DNA of 64,000 bases, taken from NCBI GenBank assembly GCA_002256115.1, contig NKIK01000018.1, forward strand, positions 1 to 64,000, given 5' to 3'. Below, piece after piece: positions 17,135 to 27,516 of the stretch. The notes under the pieces are model-generated. The model was not told the DNA's origin and did not search any database. It was given only the letters and a program-made list of their open reading frames with translations. The position numbers and the translations under genes are program-made. The stretch comes from Burkholderiales bacterium PBB3. GTDB lineage: Bacteria > Pseudomonadota > Gammaproteobacteria > Burkholderiales > Burkholderiaceae_C. Each line of letters begins with the position of its first letter. Positions within the stretch are counted from its first letter, which is position 1.

Positions 17135-18529
17135 ATGACATCTTTTTTGGATGCAGATTTCCTGCTCGACACGCCCACGGCGCGTGACCTGTACCGCAGC
17201 GTAGCGGTGGGTTTGCCCATCATTGATTACCACTCGCACCTGCAGCAGGGTGAGATCGCTACGCAAAAGAAATTCAAAAACATCACCGAGCTGTGGCTGG
17301 CTGGCGACCACTACAAATGGCGTTTGATGCGTAGCGCGGGTGTCTCTGAAGACTTCATCACCGGCAGCCAACCAGACCAAGCCAAGTTCGAGGCCTTTTG
17401 TCGCGTACTACCGTTGGCCGCAGGTAACCCCATCCTGCATTGGTGCCATCTGGAGTTGCAGCAGATTTTTGGCATTCACTTGCCTATCAATGCGCGCAAT
17501 GCGCCGCGCATTTGGGCCGATGCCAATGCGTCGCTGAGCACGATGACGAGCTGGACGTTTCTGGAAAAAGCCAAAGTGGAAGTGGCCTGCACCACCGACG
17601 ATCCGATTGATGACTTGGCCCAGCACGACGAGATCGCTGCGTCAGCCTTGACTACGCGGGTCTTGCCCGCCTTTCGGCCCGACGCCGCCATGCGCATCAA
17701 TCGCGAAGGCTTTGCCGACTATGTGGTCCGCCTGGGTGAAGTGACGGGGCAACCTGTCGCCACCTATGCCGCACTGGTTTCGGCCTTGGCGAATCGTGTG
17801 GACTATTTCCACGCGCGCGGTGCCCGCATCTCGGACCACGCCATTGACCTGCCCATCAGCTTTGAGCCAGTGACTGCGGCGGACGCCGAGCGCCTGATGG
17901 CCCAGCGTCTGACCGGTGCGCTGTTGACAGAGGCCGAGCAGGCCACCTTTCAACGCCGACTATTGCAAGACCTGGGCGTGGTCTATGCCGAGCACCAGTG
18001 GGCCATGTGCCTGCACATCGGCGCGCAGCGCAATAACAGCCAGCGTGGTATGCGCTTGCTGGGGCCTGATACGGGCTATGACGCTATCTCGGATGCAGGC
18101 CACAGCCGGGGCATTGCAGCGCTGCTGGATGCGCTGGATGCGCAAGGTCAATTACCCAAGACCATGTTGTTTTGCCTGAACCCGGCGATGAATGAAATGC
18201 TGGCTGCCTTGATCGGTTGCTTTCAAGATGGCAGCACGGCGGGCAAAGTGCAAATGGGTCCGGCCTGGTGGTTTAACGACCACAAGGATGGCAACCTGCG
18301 CCAGATCAGAGCGTTGGCCAACCACGGCGTGCTCGGGTCGTTTGTCGGCATGGTGACGGACTCGCGCAGTTTTGCCTCTTACCCGCGCCACGACTACTTC
18401 CGCCGCCTGCTGTGCCGCCAACTGGGCCGCTGGGTGACCGATGGCGAGTACCCGCACGATGAAGAGGCACTGGCCACCATCGTGCGTGGCGTTTGCTACG
18501 ACAACGCTAAACGCTACTTCGCGCTATGA
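17135..18529 (+). CDS. uxaC: Glucuronate/galacturonate isomerase
   Basis: 464 aa from the ATG at 17135, close to the 470 aa of E. coli UxaC; the frame is open back to 16943 but overlaps the fused pectinase. Amidohydrolase-fold isomerase of D-galacturonate to D-tagaturonate (and glucuronate to fructuronate) in the cytoplasm. Features include the N-terminal DYHSHLQQGEI metal motif and the C-terminal GMVTDSRSFASYPRHDYFRR signature. Its stop overlaps uxaA by 4 bp. Confidence 0.95.
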   Translation: MTSFLDADFLLDTPTARDLYRSVAVGLPIIDYHSHLQQGEIATQKKFKNITELWLAGDHYKWRLMRSAGVSEDFITGSQPDQAKFEAFCRVLPLAAGNPILHWCHLELQQIFGIHLPINARNAPRIWADANASLSTMTSWTFLEKAKVEVACTTDDPIDDLAQHDEIAASALTTRVLPAFRPDAAMRINREGFADYVVRLGEVTGQPVATYAALVSALANRVDYFHARGARISDHAIDLPISFEPVTAADAERLMAQRLTGALLTEAEQATFQRRLLQDLGVVYAEHQWAMCLHIGAQRNNSQRGMRLLGPDTGYDAISDAGHSRGIAALLDALDAQGQLPKTMLFCLNPAMNEMLAALIGCFQDGSTAGKVQMGPAWWFNDHKDGNLRQIRALANHGVLGSFVGMVTDSRSFASYPRHDYFRRLLCRQLGRWVTDGEYPHDEEALATIVRGVCYDNAKRYFAL

Positions 18530-20151
18530 GCACTACAACAGCCCTCACCCAGCGTGCACGGGTGCTTTGCATTCATCCTGACGATGACATGCTGGTGGCG
18601 CTGGATGATTTGTCAGCGGGCGATACCGTGGTGTGGGGGAGCGAGACCCTGCAGGTCGTTACTCCAGTGCAGCGCAAACACAAACTGGCTCGCCGCGCGT
18701 ATGCCGAAGGTGAGATTCTGCGCATGTATGGCACGCCTGTGGGGCGCACCACGCACGCCATTGCCGCGGGCGCCGCAGTCACCACAGAGAACCTGGCCCA
18801 CTACGCCGCCGCGCCAGAGCTGGATGCGGTGGCCCCGCCCTGGACACCGCCCAACGTGCAACCTTGGCAGGGAGTGACTTTCCAGGGCATCGTGCGTGCG
18901 GATGGCCGTGTCGGCACCGCCAACCATTGGCTGATTTTTCCTTTGGTATTTTGTGAGAACCGCAATGTGGAGCAACTGCGCGATGCGCTGGTGCGGCCCT
19001 TGGGTTACGCCCAGGACGATCTGGCAGATTTCACGCGGTCTTTGCTCGGTAGCGCGGGCCTGGCGCCGTCGCCTGCAAAACGGCCTTTTCCCAATGTGGA
19101 TGGCGTTCGCATCATCACCCACCAGGGCGGCTGCGGTGGTACCCGGGCCGATGCGCGCGCGCTGTGCCGAATCCTGGCCGCGTATGCCGACCACCCCAAT
19201 GTGGCAGGCGTCACCGTGTTCAGCCTGGGCTGCCAAAACGCCCAAGTGGATATGTTCAAGGCGGCCCTGGCGGAGAAGAACCCGGCCTTTGACAAGCCTT
19301 GCCTGATCTACGAACAGCAGAAATGGGAGGGCGGTGAAGCCGCAATGATGAAGGCCGTGGTGCAAGACACGCTGCAGCAATTGGCGCTGGCCAACCAGGT
19401 GCAGCGCCAGCCCGTACCCTTGTCGCATTTGCGCATTGGTGTGAAGTGCGGCGGCTCGGATGGGTTTTCAGGCATCACCGCCAACCCGGTGTTGGGCCTG
19501 GTGTCAGACAAGTTGGTGGCTTTGGGTGGTTCATCCGTATTGACCGAGTTCCCCGAGCTGTGCGGCGTCGAGTCCAGCCTGATTGCGCGCTGCGTGCAAG
19601 AGTCGGATAAGCATCGATTCCTGCAACTGATGCGCGATTTTGAAGCACGCGCAGAGGCCGTAGGCACCCATTTTGCAGACAACCCCAGCCCCGGCAATAT
19701 CCGCGATGGTTTGATTACCGATGCCATGAAATCCGCAGGCGCTGCCAAAAAGGGCGGTAGCTCACCCATCGTGTCGGTGCTGGATTACGGCGAGGTGGCT
19801 ACCGCACAAGGTCTGTCATTGCTATGCGCCCCAGGTAACGATGTGGAGTCGGTTACCGCTTTGGTGGCGGCAGGTGCGAACTTGGTGTTGTTCACCACGG
19901 GCCTGGGCACACCCACCGGCAACCCTATCGCGCCGGTCATGAAAATTGCCAGCAACACCGAGCTGGCCGAGCGCCTGTCCGAATTGATTGACTTTGACTG
20001 CGGCAGTATTTTGGAAGGGGCCGCGCCAGACGCGCTGGCCGACGCCTTGCTGGCCCAGTTGATTGCCACCGCGTCGGGCGAACGCATGACCCAGGCCGAC
20101 CGCCTGGGGCAGCACGATTTCATCTTTTGGCGCAGGGACATTTCGCTGTGA
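18526..20151 (+). CDS. uxaA: Altronate dehydratase
   Basis: 541 aa, somewhat longer than the roughly 495 aa of E. coli UxaA. The N-terminal SAF-like domain (about 1-100, VLCIHPDDDMLVALDDL) and the large C-terminal dehydratase domain are fused as usual; a linker near residues 88-110 accounts for part of the extra length. Motifs: GCGGTRADARALCR, and GVKCGGSDGFSGITANP with the Cys expected for the iron site. Converts D-altronate to KDG. Overlaps neighbours on both sides (ATGA, GTGA), so uxaC-uxaA-uxaB is one coupled unit. Confidence 0.95.
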   Translation: MSTTTALTQRARVLCIHPDDDMLVALDDLSAGDTVVWGSETLQVVTPVQRKHKLARRAYAEGEILRMYGTPVGRTTHAIAAGAAVTTENLAHYAAAPELDAVAPPWTPPNVQPWQGVTFQGIVRADGRVGTANHWLIFPLVFCENRNVEQLRDALVRPLGYAQDDLADFTRSLLGSAGLAPSPAKRPFPNVDGVRIITHQGGCGGTRADARALCRILAAYADHPNVAGVTVFSLGCQNAQVDMFKAALAEKNPAFDKPCLIYEQQKWEGGEAAMMKAVVQDTLQQLALANQVQRQPVPLSHLRIGVKCGGSDGFSGITANPVLGLVSDKLVALGGSSVLTEFPELCGVESSLIARCVQESDKHRFLQLMRDFEARAEAVGTHFADNPSPGNIRDGLITDAMKSAGAAKKGGSSPIVSVLDYGEVATAQGLSLLCAPGNDVESVTALVAAGANLVLFTTGLGTPTGNPIAPVMKIASNTELAERLSELIDFDCGSILEGAAPDALADALLAQLIATASGERMTQADRLGQHDFIFWRRDISL

Positions 20152-21548
20152 CCACTGCCTTGGCGCTGTCGGCGAACCTGCCCCTGCTGGCGCGCTCGCG
20201 GCCCCAGGCCTTACCCATTCGGGTCTTGCAGTTTGGTCAGGGAAATTTTTTGCGCGGGTTTGTGGATTGGCAGATCGACTTGCTCAATGAACGCTGCGCG
20301 ATGGACCTGGGTGTGGTCATCGTCCGGCCCACATCGCGCTCTACTGCACCGCTGCTAGATACCCAAGGCGGCTGCTACACCACAGTGTTGCGGGGGCTGG
20401 ACGCAGCAGGTGCATTGCAAACGGACGTGCGGGTAATCCAGTGTGTGCAACGCGAACTCGATCTGGCGGTGCATTGGCCCGACTACCTGGCGCTGGCCGC
20501 CAACCCCAATGTGCGCTTTGTGGTCTCCAACACCACGGAGGCTGGCATCACGGTTAACACCACGGACCAGTATCAGGACCAGCCGCCTAGCAGCTTTCCA
20601 GCCAAGCTGACGCGCTGGCTGCACGCCCGCTTCGTACACTTTTGCGCCGACTCCAGCAAGGGGCTAATTCTGCTGCCCACCGAGCTGATTGAGGCCAATG
20701 GTCCTGCGCTGCGCAATGCTGTGCTGCATTGCGCAGCGCTTTGGAAATTAGAGGCTGAATTTGTAAGCTGGCTGAACGAAGCCTGCCAGTTTTGCTCCAC
20801 GCTGGTCGATCGCATCGTGACCGGCTACCCCAGTGCAGAGGCCGAGTCCTTGCAGGCGCAGTGGGGCTACCGTGATCCGATGATGGTGGCAGGTGAGCGC
20901 TACCACTATTGGGCCATTCAGGCGCCCGCCTGGGTCGCACAAGAGCTTCCGCTGCACCGCGCGGGCCTGAGTGTGCAATGGGTGGCCGACCTGGCCCCCA
21001 TCCGTCTGCGCAAGGTGGCGATCCTCAATGGGGCGCACACGCTGTTGTCAGCGCTGGGCTTGTTGGCTGGCCTGCAGACGGTAGGCGCTGCCATGGCAGA
21101 TACCCAGCTGCACAGCTTTCTACAAGACACGCTGGAGCAGGAAATTTTGCCCACTCTGCCATTTGCGCAAAACGATTTGCAGGCATTCGCCGCCGAGGTG
21201 TTGCTGCGGTTTTCCAATCCCACCATCTCGCATGCGCTCAGTGCTATTGCGCTGAACCAGGAGAGCAAGTTTGCGGCTCGCTTACTGCCACAGCTACTCA
21301 GCTTTCGGCGCATCACGGGGACGCTCCCCTCTCGTATCGTGCTCGTCTTGGCGGCACTGGCGCAGGCATCACCTGGCACACCCAGCGCAGCCCACTATCT
21401 GGCCCGCGCAGATGTATGGGGACAAGACCTTAACGCAATAGACGGTTTGACAGAACAACTAGAAGCCGCCATGCAAACCCTGGCCCAGCACGGCGTCCGC
21501 CAAGCCATGCAAGTGGCATCTCAGCACGCATTGAAAGACACCGCATGA
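20148..21548 (+). CDS. uxaB: Tagaturonate reductase (altronate oxidoreductase)
   Basis: 466 aa from the GTG that overlaps the uxaA stop; a TTG at 20127 is an unlikely alternative start. Mannitol-dehydrogenase family enzyme reducing D-tagaturonate to D-altronate with NADH. The nucleotide-binding segment RVLQFGQGNFLRGFVDWQID and the catalytic-domain block LRKVAILNGAHTLLSALG are family hallmarks. Completes the UxaC-UxaB-UxaA route in one operon. The end overlaps the pectate lyase gene by 4 bp. Confidence 0.94.
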   Translation: MTTALALSANLPLLARSRPQALPIRVLQFGQGNFLRGFVDWQIDLLNERCAMDLGVVIVRPTSRSTAPLLDTQGGCYTTVLRGLDAAGALQTDVRVIQCVQRELDLAVHWPDYLALAANPNVRFVVSNTTEAGITVNTTDQYQDQPPSSFPAKLTRWLHARFVHFCADSSKGLILLPTELIEANGPALRNAVLHCAALWKLEAEFVSWLNEACQFCSTLVDRIVTGYPSAEAESLQAQWGYRDPMMVAGERYHYWAIQAPAWVAQELPLHRAGLSVQWVADLAPIRLRKVAILNGAHTLLSALGLLAGLQTVGAAMADTQLHSFLQDTLEQEILPTLPFAQNDLQAFAAEVLLRFSNPTISHALSAIALNQESKFAARLLPQLLSFRRITGTLPSRIVLVLAALAQASPGTPSAAHYLARADVWGQDLNAIDGLTEQLEAAMQTLAQHGVRQAMQVASQHALKDTA

Positions 21549-23002
21549 AACACCCCTTCCCCACTATCGCACTACCAGGAGTCTGGGCGGCAAAGCGTTT
21601 TGCGCAGGTAAAAGGAGGAGCCCGCAGGGCGGGGGACACGGAGCAAAGCGCTTTGCCGTCCAGACTCCTAGCGCTAGCAATGATGCTTGGAGCAGGGCTG
21701 TCCTTCGCGCAGAGCCCCACCGCCACACCGCTGCCCACCAGCGAACAACTCAACCGCTTCACCTACGACATCGCCGGATGGGCCCAAGGCACGCGTGGCG
21801 GCGCAGGGGGCCAGATCATTCGCGTCACCAACCTGAATGAGTCCGGCCCCGGCTCCTACCGCGCAGCGCTGGAAGCTACAGGCCCGCGCATCGTTGTGTT
21901 TGAAGTGGGTGGTGTGATTGATATGCAGGGCAAGAACATCAATGTGAAGAACCCCTTCCTCACCGTCGCCGGTCAAACCGCGCCGCACCCCGGTATCACC
22001 GTCATCAAGTCGGAAACCAATATTGCGACCCATGATGTGATCGTCCAGCACATGATGTTTCGCCCCGGCGAGTTTGGTCGCGCCAAGCGCAGCGGTGCGG
22101 ACCAGGATGCCATTTCCACTCAGGGTGCTGCCCACCGCGTCATCGTGGACCACTGCTCTTTCTCCTGGGCTACAGATGAAAACCTGTCGGTGGGTGGCCC
22201 GCGCTTTGTCGGTGCACAAGCGTCTGACTGGCGCCAGAACACCTCGCACAACATCACCTACAGCTACAACCTGATTTACGAGGGCTTGGCCAACTCGGTA
22301 CACGTCAAGGGCGAGCACTCCAAAGGCACGCTGGTGCACGACAACGCCAACGGTGTCTTGCTGTACGGCAATATCTACGCATCCAACCGCGAGCGCAATG
22401 CCTTGTTCAAGGGCGGCGTGCAGGCCGCCATGGTGAATAACCTGATCTTCAACCCCGGTGCCAAGGCCGTGCACTACAACCTGGTGGCCCACGAATGGGA
22501 AGGCCATGCGTTCCAAGTCGGCAAAGTCACGCTGGTGGCCAATGTGTACCGCCAGGGCCCGGACACCAAAGCCAACACGCCTTTGTTTGCATTGGGCGGT
22601 CATGGTGATGTGGAGTTGTTCCTGAAGGACAACATTGCCGTTGATGATGTAGGCCAACCCGTCGCACTCACTGGGGTCTATACGGCGAGTCAAGCCCGCA
22701 TTCTGTCGGCCCCGCAGGCTTACTTGCCAGCGGATATTCGGGTCTATCCGGCGCGCCAGCTAGAGCGCGACTTACCGTTGGCCGCAGGCGCGCGCCCCTG
22801 GGCGCGTGACCCGATTGACTTCAAGCTCTTATCGGATGTGGCCGAGGGCCGCGGCCTGATCATTGACTCTGAAGTGCAAAACGCCCAGGGCTACCCCACC
22901 TATGCGGCTACCCGCAGCGCGTTCAATCCGCAAGACTGGAACTTGGACGATATGAGTCCCAAAGCCGGTTGGGCGACCCGCTTCCCTACACGGGTGCACT
23001 AG
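21545..23002 (+). CDS. Pectate lyase (PL1-like), exported, with a repeat inserted in its signal peptide
   Basis: 485 aa parallel beta-helix lyase. PL1-type blocks: GGAGGQIIRVTNLNESGPGS, VAGQTAPHPGITVIKSETNI, DQDAISTQG, VIVDHCSFSWATDENLS. The first 45 codons are odd: bases 21577-21669 are a 93-bp hairpin repeat (see separate entry) encoding a charged stretch with KR and RR pairs. Without it the reading frame is kept and the N-terminus becomes MKHPFPTIALPALAMMLGAG then LSFAQ, a normal Sec signal peptide. The existing protein still has a hydrophobic core after the insert, so export may persist with a long n-region. Translation from the internal ATG pair at 21680 is a weaker option. Confidence 0.88.
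   Translation: MKHPFPTIALPGVWAAKRFAQVKGGARRAGDTEQSALPSRLLALAMMLGAGLSFAQSPTATPLPTSEQLNRFTYDIAGWAQGTRGGAGGQIIRVTNLNESGPGSYRAALEATGPRIVVFEVGGVIDMQGKNINVKNPFLTVAGQTAPHPGITVIKSETNIATHDVIVQHMMFRPGEFGRAKRSGADQDAISTQGAAHRVIVDHCSFSWATDENLSVGGPRFVGAQASDWRQNTSHNITYSYNLIYEGLANSVHVKGEHSKGTLVHDNANGVLLYGNIYASNRERNALFKGGVQAAMVNNLIFNPGAKAVHYNLVAHEWEGHAFQVGKVTLVANVYRQGPDTKANTPLFALGGHGDVELFLKDNIAVDDVGQPVALTGVYTASQARILSAPQAYLPADIRVYPARQLERDLPLAAGARPWARDPIDFKLLSDVAEGRGLIIDSEVQNAQGYPTYAATRSAFNPQDWNLDDMSPKAGWATRFPTRVH
21577..21669 (+). repeat. Hairpin repeat element, copy A, inside a pectate lyase gene
   Basis: A conserved core (about 21596-21648: TTTTGCGCAGGTAAAAGG..AGCCCGCAGGGC..GACACGGAGCAAAG) is flanked by 21-bp arms that match each other at 20 of 21 positions (21577-21597 against 21649-21669). 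The core recurs at 60811-60865 and 60961-61011, but with entirely different arms. Total length 93 bp, a multiple of three, so the host gene stays open. No clear target duplication is seen. Confidence 0.9.
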
Positions 23003-23004
23003 CC

Positions 23005-24657
23005 ATGTTGCATGTGTTTCGCTCTTGGTGGCGCTATCGAATGGGTTCACTGCTGAGCCTGCTGCTGGTGCTGGCGAGCCCGTGGGCGGCTGCCCAGACC
23101 CCATGTGCATTGCAACCCGGCAACGCGTACTTGCGCCCCTGCCAAACCTGGGCCCAAGGCGTTGAAGGGCAGCGCAAAGCAGACTTGGGCGATGGCCGCT
23201 ACCTCAACCCCATTCTGGCGGGTGACCACCCGGACCCCAGCATCCTGAAAGATGGCAACGACTATTACATGACGTTCTCGTCGTTCGAAGCCTACCCCGG
23301 CGTCACCATCTGGCATTCACGCGATCTTGTGAACTGGGAGCCCATCGGTCCTGCCCTCACGCAATACATCGGCAGCGTGTGGGCCCCTGAGCTCACCAAG
23401 CATGGGGACACGTATTACGTTTACATCCCGGTCAAACAGCCCGGCAATAACAATATCTACGTGGTGCAAGCCAAGAACATCCGTGGCCCGTGGTCAGCCC
23501 CGGTGGCGCTGAACAACGAGCGCATTGATCCGGGTCATATCGTGGGCGAAGACGGCAAGCGCTATTTGTTTTTGTCGCATGGGGACCGCGTGCAATTGTC
23601 CGATGACGGCTTGCGCACGGTAGGCCCCATGACCCATGTGTACGACGGCTGGAAGTACCCCGAAGAGTGGGAGGTAGAAAGTTACTCCCAAGAAGGCCCC
23701 AAGATGCTGCGCCGGGGCGACTACTTTTATATGACGCTGGCATTGGGTGGCACCGCAGGCCCGCCCACCGGCCACATGGTGGTGTCGGCGCGCTCCAAGT
23801 CCATCCACGGGCCGTGGGAAAACTCACCCTACAACCCCATCTTGCGCACCCAGTCGGCCGCAGAAAAGTGGTGGTCCAAAGGGCATGCCACGCTGGTGGA
23901 AGGCCCCAATGACAAAGACTGGTTCATGCTCTACCACGGCTACGAAAACGGCTTCCACACGCTGGGCCGTCAAACGCTGATGAGTGCGGTGGAGTGGACA
24001 CCCGACGGCTGGTTCAAGGCCAAGGACGCCGACGAGGGTGTGCCGTTACCCAAACCCCAGGGCGGCAGCGCGGTACCCCATGGCTTGCCTTTGTCGGATG
24101 ACTTTTCCAGTAATAAATTTGGCTTGCAATGGAGCTTCTTCAAGGGCGGCGCGGATGAGATGGCTCGGGTGCGCTATCTGGATACAGCACAGGGCAAAAC
24201 ACTGGAGCTGAAAGCCAAAGGCAACTCACCCGCCAACAGCTCGCCCATGACTTTTTTGGCAGGCGATCAGGCCTACCAGTTGGAGGTCGATGTGGACCTG
24301 GATGCCGAAGCCCAAGCGGGGGTATTGCTGTTCTACAACGACAAGCTGTATGCAGGCCTGGGCATCAATGCCAAGAGCCTGGTGCTGCACCGCTATGGCA
24401 TGGACCAGCGCAGCAGTGCCAAGCCTGCGGGCATGGGCAATCAGTTGCGTGTGCGCCTCACTAACAACCGCCACATCGTCACCCTTCACACGTCCATAGA
24501 CCAGGGCACCACCTGGCAAAAGTACGGCGTGCAAATGGATGTGACGGGCTACCACCACAACGTGGCCTACGGATTTATGAGCCTGCGCCCGGCGCTGTAC
24601 GCGGCCGGCCAGGGTGCGGTGCGGTTTGGTAATTTGACTTACCGCGCCCTGCCTTGA
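23005..24657 (+). CDS. GH43 family glycosidase, exported
   Basis: 550 aa from the ATG two bases after the previous stop; an earlier ATG at 22969 overlaps that gene. Signal peptide with a hydrophobic core ending near WAAAQ. The five-bladed propeller of GH43 is indicated by [20 protein letters not shown] (catalytic base Asp), [18 protein letters not shown] (modulating Asp) and [10 protein letters not shown] (acid Glu). A C-terminal beta-sandwich of about 190 residues starts near [16 protein letters not shown]. Probably removes arabinose or xylose side chains from rhamnogalacturonan or arabinan; exact specificity cannot be read from sequence. Confidence 0.88.
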   Translation: MLHVFRSWWRYRMGSLLSLLLVLASPWAAAQTPCALQPGNAYLRPCQTWAQGVEGQRKADLGDGRYLNPILAGDHPDPSILKDGNDYYMTFSSFEAYPGVTIWHSRDLVNWEPIGPALTQYIGSVWAPELTKHGDTYYVYIPVKQPGNNNIYVVQAKNIRGPWSAPVALNNERIDPGHIVGEDGKRYLFLSHGDRVQLSDDGLRTVGPMTHVYDGWKYPEEWEVESYSQEGPKMLRRGDYFYMTLALGGTAGPPTGHMVVSARSKSIHGPWENSPYNPILRTQSAAEKWWSKGHATLVEGPNDKDWFMLYHGYENGFHTLGRQTLMSAVEWTPDGWFKAKDADEGVPLPKPQGGSAVPHGLPLSDDFSSNKFGLQWSFFKGGADEMARVRYLDTAQGKTLELKAKGNSPANSSPMTFLAGDQAYQLEVDVDLDAEAQAGVLLFYNDKLYAGLGINAKSLVLHRYGMDQRSSAKPAGMGNQLRVRLTNNRHIVTLHTSIDQGTTWQKYGVQMDVTGYHHNVAYGFMSLRPALYAAGQGAVRFGNLTYRALP

Positions 24658-24695
24658 TTTCATTTGATTTTTTACAACCACAAGAGGAGACAGAC

Positions 24696-25676
24696 ATGAT
24701 GACTTTCCGCAAGACTTGGTTTCGTTCATTGATAGCCACCGCCTGCACACTGGCCGTGGCCAGCGCCTGGGCTACGGAGTTCCGATCCGCCGACATTCAC
24801 CCGGACGATTACCCCACCGTGCTGGCCGTGCGCCACATGGGCGAAGAGCTCAGTAAAGCCACCGGTGGCAAGCACAGCATCAAGGTGTATTCCAAAACAG
24901 CTCTGGGCAGCGAGAAAGACACCATTGAGCAGACCAAGCTGGGTGCGATTGCGATGGCCCGCGTCAACGTGGCGCCTATGAACAACATCTGCCCGGCCAC
25001 GATGGTGCCCACCATGCCGTTCTTGTTCCGCTCTACCGAGCATTTGCGCAAGGTGTTGGATGGTGCGATTGGCGATGAGATTTTGAAAGATTGCGAAGCC
25101 CAGGGCTTTATTGGCCTGGCGTTTTATGACTCCGGCGCGCGCTCCATCTACACCGTCAAAAAGCCTATCAAGACGCTGGCCGATGCCAAAGGCTTGAAGG
25201 TGCGCGTGCAGCAAAGCGACCTGTGGGTGGCATTGCTCGAAGCCATGGGTGCCAACGCCACGCCGATGCCGTTTGGCGAGGTCTACACTGCGCTGAAAAC
25301 CGGCCTGGTAGACGCTGCAGAAAACAACTACCCCAGCTACGAAAGCTCACGTCACTTCGAGGTAGCCCGCTTCTATAACAAGACCGAGCATTCCATGGCA
25401 CCCGAGATCTTGCTGTTCTCCAAGAAGGTGTGGGACACCTTGTCGGCTGACGAGCAAAAGCAAATCCGCGCGGCTGCCAAAGAGTCGGTGCTGTTTATGC
25501 GCAAGCTCTGGGATGAGCGCGAAGAGAAGTCTTTGGCTGTGGTGAAAGCGGCCGGTGTGCAACTGGTGGAAGTGGACAAAGCCAGCTTCCAGACTGCGAT
25601 GAAGCCGGTGTATGACAAGTTCCTGAAAGATCCCAAGCTGCAGGACATGGTCAAGCGCATCAATGCCGTCAAGTAA
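24696..25676 (+). CDS. TRAP transporter substrate-binding protein (DctP type), probably for uronates
   Basis: 326 aa from an ATG with GAGGAGA five bases upstream; signal peptide ends near SAWAT. DctP-family periplasmic receptor with the pattern [21 protein letters not shown] and the central [20 protein letters not shown] segment containing the conserved carboxylate-binding Arg. With the two genes that follow it forms a complete TRAP system. In the galacturonate context the likely ligand is D-galacturonate or D-glucuronate, giving monomer uptake in parallel with the oligomer ABC importer. No KdgR-like box was seen directly upstream. Confidence 0.88.
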   Translation: MMTFRKTWFRSLIATACTLAVASAWATEFRSADIHPDDYPTVLAVRHMGEELSKATGGKHSIKVYSKTALGSEKDTIEQTKLGAIAMARVNVAPMNNICPATMVPTMPFLFRSTEHLRKVLDGAIGDEILKDCEAQGFIGLAFYDSGARSIYTVKKPIKTLADAKGLKVRVQQSDLWVALLEAMGANATPMPFGEVYTALKTGLVDAAENNYPSYESSRHFEVARFYNKTEHSMAPEILLFSKKVWDTLSADEQKQIRAAAKESVLFMRKLWDEREEKSLAVVKAAGVQLVEVDKASFQTAMKPVYDKFLKDPKLQDMVKRINAVK

Positions 25677-25685
25677 GGCGGCCGT

Positions 25686-26174
25686 ATGTACACACGCCTT
25701 TGCGCAGCCATAGCGCGCCTGTGCCTGCAAATCGGGGTGGTCGGGCTGGTGCTGCTCATCGCAGCCGTGCTCTACCAGGTTATAGGTCGCTACATCTTCA
25801 ATGACACACCGACCTGGGCAGAGAGCGGCTCGGTCTTGCTGGTGCTCTACGTCACGATGATGGGCATGGCGGTAGGCGTGCGCGATGCAGGCCATATCGG
25901 CCTGGAGTCTTTGCTGGTGCTGGCCCCCGAGGCGGTGCGTCTGAAGATGGAGCTGCTGATCCACGCACTGGTGCTGGTGTTTGGCGCGGTGATGGCCTAT
26001 TACTGCGCGGTGCTGGCCCAAAGCGTGTGGGATTACAAGATTCCCACGCTGGGCGTATCAGAGGCCTTGAAGTACCTGCCCCCGGCGGGTGCAGGTCTGC
26101 TGATCGCCATGTTTTCGATTGAACATATTTTGGCCCTGCTGCAGGGCAAAGAGGTGGAGCCCGCATGGCACTGA
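25686..26174 (+). CDS. TRAP transporter small permease (DctQ type)
   Basis: 162 aa, four hydrophobic segments, with the family block YIFNDTPTWAESGSVLLVLY near the second segment. Small membrane subunit pairing with the large permease. Nine bases after the binding-protein gene and overlapping the next gene by 10 bp. Confidence 0.9.
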   Translation: MYTRLCAAIARLCLQIGVVGLVLLIAAVLYQVIGRYIFNDTPTWAESGSVLLVLYVTMMGMAVGVRDAGHIGLESLLVLAPEAVRLKMELLIHALVLVFGAVMAYYCAVLAQSVWDYKIPTLGVSEALKYLPPAGAGLLIAMFSIEHILALLQGKEVEPAWH

Positions 26175-27448
26175 CTATTCTGTGCGTGAGCTTCACGCTG
26201 CTCTTGCTGCTGGGCGTGCCCGTGGCGTTCTCTATCGGCATCTCGTCTCTGTTGACGCTGCTGTACGAAGGCCTGCCGCTGGCGGTGGGCTTCCAGCAAA
26301 TGATTTCCGGCATGAGCCCGTTCTCATTTCTGGCGATTCCTTTCTTTATCTTTGCGGGGGAAATCATGATGTACGGCGGCATTGCCGACCGCATCGTGGA
26401 CTTTGCCAAATCCATGGCCGGGCATGTGCGCGGCGGCCTGGGCATGAGCAATGTGCTGGCCTGCACCTTGTTTGGCGGCGTGTCGGGTTCGCCAGTGGCC
26501 GATGTATCAGCCATGGGCTCGGTGTTGATTCCACAGATGGTGAAAGAAGGCTACGACGCGGACTACGCCGTGAATGTGACGACCCATGCCTCACTGGTGG
26601 GGGCGCTGATGCCCACCAGCCACAACCTGATCATCTTCACGCTGGCCGCCAGTGGCAAGGCCAGCATTGCCACGCTGATCCTGGCGGGCATCATCCCTGC
26701 CGTGCTGCTGACCATTTGCAATCTGGTGGCGGCGTATGCGGTGGCGGTGCACCGGGGCTATCCGGCGGGCACCTTCCCTGGCTGGGCGGTGGTGGCGCGC
26801 TCGTTTGCGCAGTCGCTGCCGGGCCTGCTGGTGGTGGTCATCATCGTGGCGGGCATTTTGTCCGGCGCGTTTACGGCCACCGAGTCGGCGTCTGTGGCCG
26901 TGGTGTGGGCGCTATTTTTGGCGGCCGTGGTTTATCGCCGCTTGACCAAGGAGCAGTTTTTAAAGGCCGCGGCCAAGGCCGTCAAAAGCACTGGCACCGT
27001 GCTGCTGCTGATCGGCATCAGCTCGATGTTTGGTTACTTGATTGGCCTGTATGGCGTGGCTGAGCTCACCGGTACGGCGCTGTCTGGCTTCAGCACCAAA
27101 CCCTGGGTGATCTTCTTGTGCGTCAACGTCATCCTGTTTGTGCTGGGCACGTTTCTGGACATGGCCGCCACCATCCTGATCTGCACGCCCATCTTTTTGC
27201 CTATCTGCCAGCAAATGGGCATGAGCACCGAGCAGTTTGGCATCGTCATGCTGATCAACTGCGCGCTGGGCCTGAACACCCCGCCCGTGGGCACCACCCA
27301 GTTTGTGGGCTGCACGATTGGCGGCGTCTCCGTAGGTACGGTCATGAAAACCATCTGGCCGTTTTACGGTGGCCTGATAGTTGCTCTGATGCTGGTCACC
27401 TACGTGCCCGCATTCACCATGTGGCTGCCCGAACTCTTATTGAAGTGA
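26165..27448 (+). CDS. TRAP transporter large permease (DctM type)
   Basis: 427 aa with about 12 hydrophobic segments. Recognised by the N-terminal GVPVAFSIGISSLLTLL, the FAGEIMMYGGIADRIVDFA block, the NVLACTLFGGVSGSPVADVSA segment of the first Na+/substrate site and the C-terminal LNTPPVGTTQF. Carries the Na+-driven uptake function of the TRAP system. The kdgR gene follows 68 bp later. Confidence 0.92.
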   Translation: MALTILCVSFTLLLLLGVPVAFSIGISSLLTLLYEGLPLAVGFQQMISGMSPFSFLAIPFFIFAGEIMMYGGIADRIVDFAKSMAGHVRGGLGMSNVLACTLFGGVSGSPVADVSAMGSVLIPQMVKEGYDADYAVNVTTHASLVGALMPTSHNLIIFTLAASGKASIATLILAGIIPAVLLTICNLVAAYAVAVHRGYPAGTFPGWAVVARSFAQSLPGLLVVVIIVAGILSGAFTATESASVAVVWALFLAAVVYRRLTKEQFLKAAAKAVKSTGTVLLLIGISSMFGYLIGLYGVAELTGTALSGFSTKPWVIFLCVNVILFVLGTFLDMAATILICTPIFLPICQQMGMSTEQFGIVMLINCALGLNTPPVGTTQFVGCTIGGVSVGTVMKTIWPFYGGLIVALMLVTYVPAFTMWLPELLLK

Positions 27449-27485
27449 ACCAGCGCATGGGCCAAGATTGGTCCATAATTCAATT

Positions 27486-27500
27486 TGAAACAGGTTTTCA
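27486..27500. promoter_or_regulatory. KdgR-like operator before kdgR
   Basis: TGAAACAGGTTTTCA, 16 bases before the kdgR ATG. It differs from the palindromic consensus at two central positions of the right half. Location indicates autoregulation of kdgR. Confidence 0.6.
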
Positions 27501-27516
27501 GAGAAAACAAAACAAA

